Positions 12,801 through 24,800 of a stretch of DNA of 64,000 bases are shown piece by piece. The stretch spans positions 1,302,001 to 1,366,000 of the forward strand of contig JAVTVJ010000342.1 of assembly GCA_034509425.1 (NCBI GenBank), given 5' to 3'. The DNA comes from Eopsaltria australis. Lineage: Eukaryota > Chordata > Aves > Passeriformes > Petroicidae. Both the position numbers and the translations under genes were made by a program. Every line of letters begins with the position of its first letter. Position 1 is the first letter of the stretch. The notes under the pieces are model-generated. The model ran no database searches. It was not told where the DNA came from and saw only the letters and a list, made by a program, of their open reading frames with translations.

Positions 12801-15800
12801 ACAGAGCACCCCAGGAGCTCCGAGAAAAGACTGCAAGGAATGCACAGAGAAGGCTCAGTGCCAGGAGCATGAGGCCAGGAAGTATTAAGGAAACAAAGGG
12901 GTGGAGAGGGAGGGAGCTCAAATCCACCAGCACAGCAGTAGCCAGCATTCATGGGTTACCTTCTTGCAGCAGACAAGCTGGTGGTCAAAGAGGAAGAACA
13001 TCCTCTGCTGGCTCTTGGCTTGAGGGTGGGAGACTTTGGCTAATTCCCCGGAATAGATGAGTTCTGAGCTTCTGACTAGGACATCTTCTCCCTGAGAACA
13101 GCACAAAGAACAGGTTGGTCTCAGCCTCCTGAAAGGAGGAGCCTGAATTCCTGCAACCAGAACTCATCTGGGAATGAGAGGGAGCCTCAGTGCTGGAGGA
13201 CAGTCCTTGTCACATCAGGGAGACACTGTGCCCTCAGCACCCAGGGAATGGAAACTGAATTTGATAAAAACAGTAGCAGGTTACATTTTTTAAAATCTCC
13301 TTTTCCAGAGAGTCTGCTCAGGAAAGCTGCTCTGTCCCAGACACAAAGTAGGCACATAACCAGATAAGAATTTAGCCTGACGTCCTTGGGCAGGGAGACA
13401 GTGTGGGTTTATTTAGGCTAGGATTTAGAAAATTAGTATTTTTTTCTTTTATTTAGCAATTTTTTAATGAGTCTACAGGGAACCTTGATTTCCTCTGTCA
13501 CTATGCCAGAACTTGCCTTTCTGCAACAATAACCTGGCTTATTAAGAATTAAGGGACAATTCTACTCATGTTGAGAGTTTGAAGTCACTCAAGATACAAT
13601 GGGGAGCAAGAGAAAAATAGAATTTCACTAACCTACATGCTGATTTCATTCTGCAAGGAAAAACAGGGAAGCAAAAATCCCAGGAATATGCAAAGGCAGC
13701 TGGTCTAGCTGGGTTATATGCTAGACCTGCTCAGTTGTACTAAAAGATCATATCTGTTTAAATAAAAAATAAAATACTCCCCACAAAGACAGGCAGAGGG
13801 CTGAAATAGGGCTAGACAGTGAGATGTCACTGCAGGGAGAAGCTGTTGGAAGAGCAGGAGAGGAACAATGTGGAATTCCTGGGCAGGGAGGTCTCCTACC
13901 TCCCAGTCCTCTATGGAGCTCTGCCACTGAGCAATTTTGTCGATGTTCTCCAGCCGCCGCTTCCTCTCGTTGATGAGCCGGGCCACGTTCTTCATGGCAT
14001 TGAGGGCAGCCTCCACGTCCTTGAAATCCCTGGGGAGGGCCAGAAGTGTTAGGTTTGGCAGAATGGCCCGTGGGTGTTGTACCTGCACCCCACAGGAGAG
14101 CAGCCTGGCACTGGTGCCAGCAGTTCCACCTGCAGTCTGACCCAGCTGTGCTGGAATCAGAGGCACCTGTTCCTGTGGCAGCTTCTCACACGCTCGCTGG
14201 CTTTGGGGCTGTCTGGTAACAAATCTAGGCCACTTCTGGTGAAGGGAAGGGGGTGAGTAATCAAATTTAGCTACAGAGGTGTAAATACAAATTGCTGGAA
14301 GAACCTCCAGGGCTTTGCAGGTCTCCTTTTCTGCAACATAAGACACCCTATTCACACTGTTCCCATGCAGGGACAGATCTGTGGTGCAGAGGTGAAGCAG
14401 TTCAGCAGTAACTGGCTTGTTTCAAACAGGAGCTGATGGCTTATCTGGCAGGGCAGGACAGAGGCTGATCTGCCCTCCCCCACACACCATCTGTGGCCAC
14501 CAGCTACTTGTGCTGAGTTCAGAGCAGCTGGGAAGGAGCTGAGCTGCACAACTTGGCTCTAAGGCAGCTCTCAAAACATCTGTGCACTTCATTAAGGAGC
14601 TTTCTGCTCCGAGGTCAGCTTCAGACAACATGCTCAGAGATTGAACAAGACGTGCTTAAAACCATTCTGGGAAGCACCAGGACTGCAATTAGGAAGGTGA
14701 AATTAAGTCAAACCACAACAGACCAATATCAACACTTTCATGCAAGATTTTCATGTTTTCAGGTACTTAATTAAGTGACAGTTATTTGAGCCAAAGGCAG
14801 AGCCTTCACTCTCAAACTGAGCGATGGATTTGGAGGCTTTGGAGCTGGCACTGATGGGGCACCAAGTGTGCATGGCTTGACTCCTGCTGGGCACAGCTTC
14901 CCACTGGTGAAGTGTAGCTGTATGGACATTCTGGGATATATTCAACCAATACTTTTGGAGGCAAAGTTCTCAACACCACCAGAACATGTAGCTCCAAAGT
15001 ATGTATGTGCTGGTACCACAGATACATGAGCCAAATAAAATAGAAAAGAGCCATTCTAAAGCGAACCTTGTAACTCTTGATCTGTGACAGGAAAGCTCAG
15101 TGCTACTGTAGTGGAAAATTATTTATTTGACACCAAAAATACTTTTTTTCCTGGTTTCTACAAGGTAACCCGTAAGAATGGAGGCTGCACTGGTCTCCAT
15201 GCAAGATTCAGCATGTGCCCACTTCCACGAGAGCAGCCTGGCCCCTTCCCTCCCCCTCACTGTCTTACCTGTGCTGGGGGTTGGTGTACTTGAGCAGCTC
15301 AGCCAGCTGCAGGGGGTACTTGCAGATTTTCTGCACGGGGGTGAGCAGGAAGCCATCCAGGGAGATGTCAATCATCTTCTGCAGCAGCCTGCAGGCCTCG
15401 AAGAAGTAAACGTACTTGTTCACCTTGGTGAGGCGTGACAGCTCCATGCAGGCGTTGGGGTGGTTGTTGCAGTACTCGGAGTAGATCTGGAACTCTGTTT
15501 GCTGCAAGGGACAGTGAGGGATTTACTGCCCCTGTGCCCCAGGCCATGCCCTGGCACAGACTCCTGAGTGTGTTTTTGGTGATTTGGATCCTGTAACTGG
15601 AGCTGTTCGGGGATTTGTATCCTCCCCAGGCTCTCAAGCTCGTGGTGCCTTAGGATTTTAGCTTTTCCATTTTTCAAATCCTGTACTGCTCTAGTGTATA
15701 ATTCTAGACTCCATACAGAGTGATAGTTACTGTCTGCACATTTTGGTCAGAAAGAACAATTCCCTCTAGGCTTGAAATTCAAGGACACTCTACTGCCTCA

Positions 15801-18800
15801 GGCCCCAAAACATATAAACAGAAAGTTAGTTGGGGGGAATGTGACTGCATTACCTGAAGCTGGAATTGGACAATTAACCCCTGAGATGCAAATGGACCAA
15901 ACTGATCTCTGTGTGAGAAACTGGTGCCCATTGTCCATGCTGGGTGCAGCCTCTGGGAGGCTCCTGCACTGCCCAAGGTGCATCTGCTGAAGGCTTTTAA
16001 GAAATCCCCACTTTTACTCTCTTAAGCTCATCTAGCCTCTGTTCTAGGGAGCCACTCCAAGGCATCACCCAGAGATCTAAAGCCAGGAGTAGCCAGGGTG
16101 TGTTACAGCTTCAGCACCTGCAGCTCATCTGAGAACTCCAGACATTCCCACACATCCTGGTCTGAGCTCAGCTGGATGCTTTTAGTGCCCACACCAGTCA
16201 CAGCTGATCCTGCACTGACCTGAAAACACCATCACTGCAAACTCAGGTCCTGCTCAAGATTTTGGAACTTTCCTACATTTTGCCTGAAATACCAAGGTCT
16301 GGCAGGGATTATAGTGTCCAGAGGATGAGGTGCTTTGAAAATGCACTTTCCACAGCCACAAGAGCTACAGGATATTTCTTTGGGAAGTGGGGAGTAGTTG
16401 AACAGGGCTGGGGTGGGGGGTGGTGACATTTATTTTGTTTGGATGGATCTTTTTAAAGAACACTTCAGTTCTGTCAGATCAATTTCTAAATCCTCTGGCT
16501 TAATCCATGCTCACCCCTTTCCCATGAAGTCAAATTTACTTACATATTCCAAGAAGCATGAGCCAACCTCACTCAAATGTGGGTGGTCTTTGTTAAATTT
16601 CTTCTCTAGTGCTTTAACAAATTTCTTCTGGCACCTGTAGATGTCCTCAATATTCCCAAAGATTGTCTTCAGCTGCTCTTCTGTGAACATGTCCGCTCTC
16701 TTGCGGCACTGCTTAATGTAACCCTAGGAGAAAACCACATTGGAAACTTCCTGAGCATCTGCTCTGTGGCAACACAAAGCCTCAAGGACTGCAGCCAGGT
16801 GTACACCAGGTTCCTGTATTCCCTTCCTGCACAGATACACCCATCTTTAACTATTATTTCCTCTAATATTACATTAAACGTGGTAGAAATAGAAGCTGCC
16901 TCAGACTCGTGGCACGCTGCACACCTGAAGGGGTGACAGAGCTGCTTTCTCTCTTGCTGAAAGGCCTTTGTGTGTGTGCAGGCAGTGGGGTGCTCTGAGC
17001 CCAGCACTGGTAGATTCAGACCAGTTAAGCCCAGCTGTGGGTCTAGTTTGGGTGCCTGGCTGACTCCAGGCAGAGGAGAGCACTGAGGGATGGGAGGACA
17101 CTGCAGCAGGAGAGGATTGATTGTTTGTAAGTGTGTGCTCCTTGCCCCAGCTGCCTCTGCTGGGAGCTGCTACACTTTTGTACCATTGCAGTGAAGAATT
17201 CTGTTCCTGCAAAGATTGCAGCTACCTTCACTCCCCCAGTGTGCACGATGGATCTCTGTTAGAAGAGGTGTCACAATATTCAGCATATTTGACCGTAAAG
17301 GACCCAACTGGCTGAGCATCCCCCGGTTGTTTTGATCTGAGCATGACTTGCCTGAAGGCTGCAGTTGCTGATTGTATTACCTCAGAACATATAGTAGAGA
17401 GGACAGCAGTGCTAGACATTCACTTTTCTCTGGCTTGGGAAATTCAATTAATTCCATTTAATCAGAGCACAAGTGAGTGCTCCAAATGCAGAGGCATTTG
17501 GGATTTTGCTGTAATGAATTGTGTTCTGTTTTCTCAGCATATAATGCCATGCAGCAGAACTGATGAAAATACAGTCTCGTTGTCAGAAAAGTTCCCTGCT
17601 TAGAGTCCCTTTCTGGGCAAGATGGGACACACTCCATTATCCTTCAGACAAGTTCTTACAGTCCCTTTCCCCTTTATCCCCTTACCTCACAAATGTCCTT
17701 CAGGTGCTTGATGTAGTCTCTCTCTGTGCTTATGATCTCATTGATGACGTTGGTCCTCATCTGGTCTTTGGTGGTCTGGCCCATCCCAAAGCGTCGGGAG
17801 TCGTCCTCTTTGCCCCCCTCCACCTTCAGGGGATAATCCTCCATGGGTTCATCCTGGTTTACTCGCAGCTGTGCGGGCACACAAGATGTTCACTGGTTGG
17901 ATTGCTAAACAGCTCTGCCAGGGAAGTTTGGGACAGTCGGCTGGATGGCAGACACAGACTGAGCTGGGATAAGGTGTGAGGAGGGTGTGTGTATTGCCTG
18001 GAAACGTTTTCCCCTCGGGGAAGCTGAGGCCAGACTGTCACTTTGGGGAGGGTACTTTGAAGCCACCTGGCAGCTGCTCCCACTGTGACATGGGTGCTTT
18101 GAAGCAGGCATTTCTTGTGGACAGAAGTCACAGGAATGATACGGTGTCCTTCAGGAAGAATACATATAAAATCAGGACAAAAATGATGTATCGAGTGAAA
18201 TTTTCTTAAATATTTGAAGGAGCACTTCGGGAGGGAGGGGAAAACCAGTGAAAGGTTGGGTTTTGATGTGGCTTTATTGCTCTCATACTGTCAATAACAG
18301 ATGGCCCCTCGGTATCTGCTTGCTCAGGGTTATTTAAAGAGAGTTCATTGCTAAAGCAAAAGCTGCCTGAGGTGCCTGTGGGCACTAACGTGGGCAGGAA
18401 GGGCAGGCACTCAGGGCTGTGTGGGACTCTGTCCCCCATCAGATGGCAGCACAGCACGAGCAGAGGGAAAGCAGGCTGGAGCCACACCGAGCTGCAGCCT
18501 CTGCTCTGCCACAGCCGCGAGGGACCCGAGTTAGAGCTGGCACGGACTGGGGCATTTCACTCTGGAGCTTTCCTTTTGGTGCTGCTGCTGTAGCTCTCGG
18601 AGTGCCCGTGGGAATACTTTGGACCTGACTAAAAGGATCAGTCCCAGCAGAGAGAAGGAGTGAAAGGTAGGAATACACATAATTATAGGAATTTTTAGTA
18701 CAATGACACAGAACTGCTTTAAACTTTTCATGTAGTTGCTTCCAGGCTCTATGACTTACCACTTGATACAAATACACCTAAAAAAACCAGTGCATATCCC

Positions 18801-21800
18801 TCCCTTGTCAACACAGGCACAGATTACATTTACTCACTGCTGAAACCCTCAGGATGTGCAATCTTGGTTCTCCATCACTGTGAGCAGGAGATCGGCAACT
18901 TCTAATCTCAGACCTCGGCCTGAAACTCCTGAGGAGTGACTGAGAAGCTCTGCAGACTGACCCAAGCCTCCAGACATAGCAGCCCTCCCTGCAGTGAGCT
19001 TGAGAGGCACTGGTAATTAGCAGGAAATCTTTGCCTGGATGCTTGAATAAGCGTTGTAATTCCTCTGTTAAAAGAATTTCTTACTCTGCATCCCTAATGG
19101 CTAGCACTAGTCTGCTTTACTCTAAGATATGACAGGTTTTTGCCAGCCAGGACAGCAATTCAACTTATCAGTAACGTGAAAGACAAAAAGGTCTGTGTTT
19201 TCATTGAAAAAAAAAAAAAAAAAAAAAAAGCAGTGCTGAGGTCTTGGTAATCTTACTTGCAAAACATTCCAGTGTTTGTAATAATTACCCAGCTGAGACC
19301 ATCTCCTGCAACCGATAACAAAGCATTTCAAAACTGCCCCACTTCTCCAAGGACTTTTGCTACAGACACCAGGTGACCTCGTGTCACCTCCTTTCATGCT
19401 TCACCTGCTTTTGGGTCACTTGTGATCTGAAGTGACCTGGATAAAGAGCTAAAGGGCTGAGAATCGCTGCCCTTAGGCACCTAATTGCCTTTGCAGCACT
19501 GAGGAGCCTGCCCCGAGGCGGTGAAAGACAGCGACAGTCACAGCCAGGAGAAAGGAAAAAAGCCTTTCTCCTCCCAGCAGGACAGCGGGGCACAGCAGTC
19601 ACCGCCCTCCCACACTCCCGTTGTCCCCCCATTTGTCCTGAGACTTCAGAGGTGTTTCAGAAAGCTCTGTTGGAAATGAAGCCTCTGCACAGCTTTTCTG
19701 TGTGGGCTTTTGTAGCTGGCACCAGGGGACAGCCTTGGCCCACAAGCACCGAGTGTCTCAGACTGCCCCAGATGATCCCTGAGACACTTTTTTGTGTTTT
19801 CCTGCTCCATTTTTAGTGCCTGGAACTCAGAGCTGTGTGGCAGCCCAGCAGCGTGGTGGGCTGAGCCAAGGAGCCTGTGTGAGTCAGGTGGGTGCATCCT
19901 GTGGCCATGGCACTGCACCAGCTGCAGAGAAGTGCCTTTGGTTCCCTGCTCATCTGCATTGTCTGAGTGGACACTGGAGTGAAGACCTCTGCCAGCTGCA
20001 CCAGGGATTCCTCCAGGAGGGTGCTGCTTGCTCCTGGAAGCAGGTGCCACGTGTTGGGCACAGATGAGCCTATGTACAGATGGGAGCGCAGGAGCCAGGC
20101 TGCAAACCACCCAGCAGGGCAGCTCCCCAGCTGGCACAGCTCAGCTCACCTCGGCTCCAGTCTGGAGCTGAACCCTTTGCCCTGATTTACTCCTGTGGAG
20201 GGAGTTCTGCTCAGCCAGGAGGGCACCCTGTACTGCAGCCATTTGGAGAGGAAAAGTAACAAGACAGGCTGAACCATTTCTCTCCAGCAGTGAAAGTGCT
20301 GAGGAGTCACCACAGAACGTTAAACCTGGAGAAAAAGAGCAAACACCCAGCGCTAACAGAGAGGGCACAAAGAAAGATGAAGATCTTACCCGAACAAAGC
20401 TGGCTGGAAACCAGCCCTCACTGTCCAGAATCCTCCCCCACCACCACTCCTTGTTGGTGGCATCCATCACTTCGATGACATCGCCAGCCTTGAATCCCAG
20501 CTCTTGGTCATCCATGGTGACGTGGTCCCAGAGGGCTTCTGCATACACCACGCTGCCATCGCTGATGAGCTGTGGGCAGAGCAGGCACAGTCAGTCCCTC
20601 CTCAGCAGCAGCACCGTGTGCCAGCCTGGCTGCAGCCCTGGCACTGCCACTGCAGCCTTGGCACTGCCACTGCAGCCTTGGCACCGTCACTGCTGACTCT
20701 GAACCCCCCGTGAGCAGTGAGGAGTTGGTGCAAGGCTGGCAGTTGCTTTGCCTGATCCTGCTCTCAACAGCGTTTATTCAGAATCACTTGCACACACTAC
20801 ACTGACTACCATAAAAACATTAATTCTGGTATTTCATACTGTAAACAAGGCTCAGTGGTACCTTGTTTGTGGAGGATGCTCTGGTGCTGCCAGTGCAGCT
20901 CTGCTTTGGAAAGCCTTGAAATAAAAACTTGAGCATCAATATTTAGAGACATCAGAGCAGAAAACATTTGGAGACCTCAGAGCTGCTTTGGGATGGGCAG
21001 AGCCTGAAGCCTTTAAGGTGGTTAAACATAGCACTTAAGATACTTAAAATAAGAGGAACAACAGTTTTTTACTTCATGCCCCATAGAGCCCTACTCTAGG
21101 AAAAACAGGACCCTCAACAATTAAAAAAACCCAAACCCAAACCAAAGCTCACATGGCTGGAGGCTGCAAGGGGGCTCCTGAGCACAGTGATGCTGTGCCT
21201 GGTGCCACTCTCAGCTGTGGGGTAGCCAGGTAACACGTGGGTGCTGTTCAGTGGTGTCTCTGTGGGCTGGTCCTGCTGGCCACCACAGCAGAAGTGCCTG
21301 GTGCCACTGGTTTATCAGGCCAGAGCCTCCCTTGGATCCCAGCAGCTACAGAGCACAGAGTTCCCAGGCCTGAGTGTACCTGGGATGTCTGAACACCAGA
21401 GATTTCCCTGAGAAGGTGGAGAGTGTACTGGAGCTCTGCTAAAAAGGATTGGCCATTGTGGAGTGGCACTGAAGGCCTGTTTTCCTCCAAGAAAATGGTG
21501 CAGTGATGAATTACAGGAGGACAACAGGAAGACAGTGTAAGGCACAGGGGAGAAAGAGTAGGGAACCCCCTGTCCCTGGAGGTCTCCCAGCACTGCAGCA
21601 GTGCCACCACAGCACTCAGGGCATGGGCCATCCACGCCCCTTGGGCTGCTCTGCCACCCAGAGTTATCCCCTGCTCTGGGTTACTGCTCCTGCTCTCCAC
21701 AAAGGACAGAGATGCACGCTGGAAAGAACAGCAGGGTAATCGTGGGCTGAGTAAATCAGAAGGGGGTTAACGAGGCATTTGAAAGAAAATTGAAATGCAG

Positions 21801-24800
21801 TCTGCCTGTGGACAGCAAATGCCCCTTCACTGAACCAGAAACAGCTTAATGCAGTGTTTCCATTCTGACAAAAATAACAGGAGGATGGGGAAGGAGAGGG
21901 TGAGAGGTTCCCACTTATCTACACAGCCAGTGAGCAGGCAGAGCTAGGTGGGATGCAGTGTAGTGATGCTATGTGTATCTCTGTGAAAGCAGGGGATGGA
22001 TCCATGTGGCACCAAAAACAAAAGGGTTATTGATGTGTTAAAAACAACAGAAGTGCCTCAGCATGATCATGTAGAAATTAGAGCCTCTCCCCCCCCAAAA
22101 AGGTGGTGGGATCAGCCCAACTGAAATGCATCTACACTAATGCACACAGGATGGGAAACAAACAGGAGCTGGAGGCTATGGTGTACAAGGAAAACTGGGA
22201 TACAGCTGCCACCACAGCAATGTGGTGGGATGACTCTCACAACTGGAGGGCTGCAGTGGGTGGGATGAATCCTTCAGAAGGAGCAGGCATGGAGGGAGAG
22301 GCAGGGGGGGAACCCTGTGTGGGAGGGAGTGTTTTGATGATGGTGATGACAGGGCTGAGTATTCCCCCTCTCCTGAGGGGCAGGCACTGATCTCTGCTCT
22401 GTGCCCAGTGTCAGGACCCACAGGAACAGACTGAAGCTGTGTCAGGGCAGGCTGAGGTTGGATTTCAGGAAAAGGTTCTTTCCCCAGAGGGTGCTGGGGC
22501 TCTGAACGTTCTCCCAGGATCACAGCCCCAAGGCTGCCAGAGCTCAAGGAACATTTGGACAACGCTCTCAGACACAGGGTGGGATTCCTGGGGTGTCTGT
22601 GCAGGGCCAGGAGTTGGACTTTGATGATCCTTGTGTGTCCCTTCCAACTCAGGATATTCTATGATTGTCTCCGTATATTTATCCATGATCTGGATGAGGA
22701 GATTGAGTGCACCCTCAGTAATTTAGAGGTTTTAGCTTTTTAACATAAAGCAGTGACAACTAGAGTAGGGAAGTGAGTGGATGTAAAAGTGTATTTTTCC
22801 AGACTTGGCTGCCAGACTTCAGCTCCAGAAGAGCAGCTGGGCCGTGGGTGATGGTGGCTGCAGCCACTGTCACAGGAGAGCTCTGCTGCTGCCTTGGGCA
22901 ATCTGCCTGTGCACAGCCCATCCACTCTCTGCTTTAGGACTGCAGGGACTGGGGACCACAAGGTGAGCCCAGCTCCTCCTGCTGCAGGGAGGCAGAGCAG
23001 TAACAGGCTGAGGGGTGGCTGGAGCTGAGCACCTGGCCAGCCCTGTGGAGGGGAGCTGATGAAATTCTCTGATCTCCCTGCAGTGCTGGGCACTCACCTG
23101 CACTCAGGTGAGTCCCACCCCAGGTGACAGCAGCCCTGCTGAGTTACACATCCCTGTTGCTCAGGAAATGGGCAGGAGCTGCTAAGCCTCTGGAAGAGTG
23201 GCATCCAGCAGGCTTTTCAATACCCAGACTGGGACCAGCACATACAGAACATGGTTCTTTCTCAGACAAAATACCCTCAGTCTTTCCTTAAAAATGCCAG
23301 CCTGGATCAGTGCCCCGAGTGTGATGTGCAGGCTGGCACACTCACCGTGGCCATTACCAGAGAGAGACTAAGTGGACTTCCTCTAGCACTGAGATGATCC
23401 CACAAACTGCACTGATGATGTGAAGGCATTAATATCACCCAGTTCCACACTGTCACATCTTGGGAGCTTAGCAAGAAGACAAGAGACCAAGCCTGACCTT
23501 GCATTAACAGCACATTGGGCTGATACATTCAGCTCACAGAGCCACATGGTCCTACTCAGTCACTGAAAGCCATAGGGCTGAGTAGAGAATCCTCAGCTGA
23601 TATTTTAATCCATGCATTAATATTAATACCTTAAATTTTCTCTATTTAACAACAGCCATACTGTGGATATGATTAGCAAAATACAGGAAGTCACAACTGT
23701 GGGATCACCAGCCTGGCCAAATAGGCAGGCAAGACACTGCCAGTTCTCATGCAAAGGAATAAATAAAACACACCTGAACAACAGGCCAGGGTTTGTTTAA
23801 CTGGCATCAAACACCACGTTTCTAGGGAGGAATGATCTATATGGAATAAAGCATGAAAGAAAGAGAAAAAAAGTATTTCACCTGTTCTTGGGATTACCTC
23901 AATTAATTAAAGACAGCAGCACTCAACACACCTTCATGTGTTCAGGTGGGCAGGGGCAGAGCTGGATGCTGAGCAGTGCTCAGTGCCCACCGTGGGCAGG
24001 GCTCTGCTCCTCTCTGCCCCAGGTCAGGCTGTGCCTTACAATGTTATTTTCCACTGTACCCAGTCCAACTCCTAGGCTGATACAAAAATACCAAATACCC
24101 CCAGACAAACAGCCCCTTTCCCAGAGCAGGTAGTGCTGGGTAGCTCTGAGCCAGGGCTGGCATTTCCATGGCACAGGAGCACCTCTGGTGCCAAATGTCA
24201 CTGAAGCAAGGAGAGCTGGCCCATCCTCCCCCAGAGGCAAGAGGGGCAGGGCTCTCCCTACCCCAGGAAGGATAAAGCACAGCAGAGGATAAATGTGTTC
24301 GAGGTGGCACAATCAGCCTGCTGTGCTGAGGGAGCAGCCTGGCCTCCAGAGGAGCATGGATGGCAGGGAATGATCACCACTGTCAGGCACCTCCTCAGCT
24401 CTAAAGGCTCAGCTCACCACGCGTTTGATCTTTGCAATTGAAGCAAGGTTTGGAAAACAACTACTGATTTCCATATGAAACAACATTTATGTGCTGGCTT
24501 TGCAATGTCAAGGACAGCTCCCTACATGTTCTTGAAGAGGCCCAAACAAGTGTATATCAGAGAAAAGTTAGAAGAATGCAAAATTAGAGGATGCAAACCA
24601 GTCACCCCACAGCTGCTCTAGCTCCTGCAGCTGGCAGTGGGGAAAACAAACAGAAATCAACTTTTTTTTCTTTGCTTATAAAAACATTTGACTTTGTAGA
24701 CAGCAGCATTTGCAACCCAAAGGCAGCACTAACACAGATGCTTTGAAACTGAGAATCGAGGGCAGCTCTGCTACTGCCCTGCCCTTTCTGTGTCCCCAGT

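Larger units (their letters stand above)
9853..15268 (-). other. ARHGEF4: ARHGEF4 short introns of the PH and C-terminal part
   Basis: Five introns of about 0.6-1.2 kb (9853-11069, 11148-11773, 12018-12959, 13092-13899, 14030-15268), all GT-AG. I see nothing in them beyond ordinary splice signals. The 213-codon open frame across 13714-14355 is exon 13900-14029 plus intron read-through. Confidence 0.8.
16724..20389 (-). other. ARHGEF4: ARHGEF4 introns flanking the SH3-DH linker exon
   Basis: Two introns (16724-17685 and 17869-20389) on either side of the linker exon. I see no further exon. The only repeat noted is an A23 run at 19207-19229. Confidence 0.7.

Noticed and set aside
13714..14355. 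213-codon minus-strand open frame as a separate protein or retained-intron isoform
   Set aside because: Only residues from 13900-14029 match ASEF; the rest is intron on either side of good splice sites.
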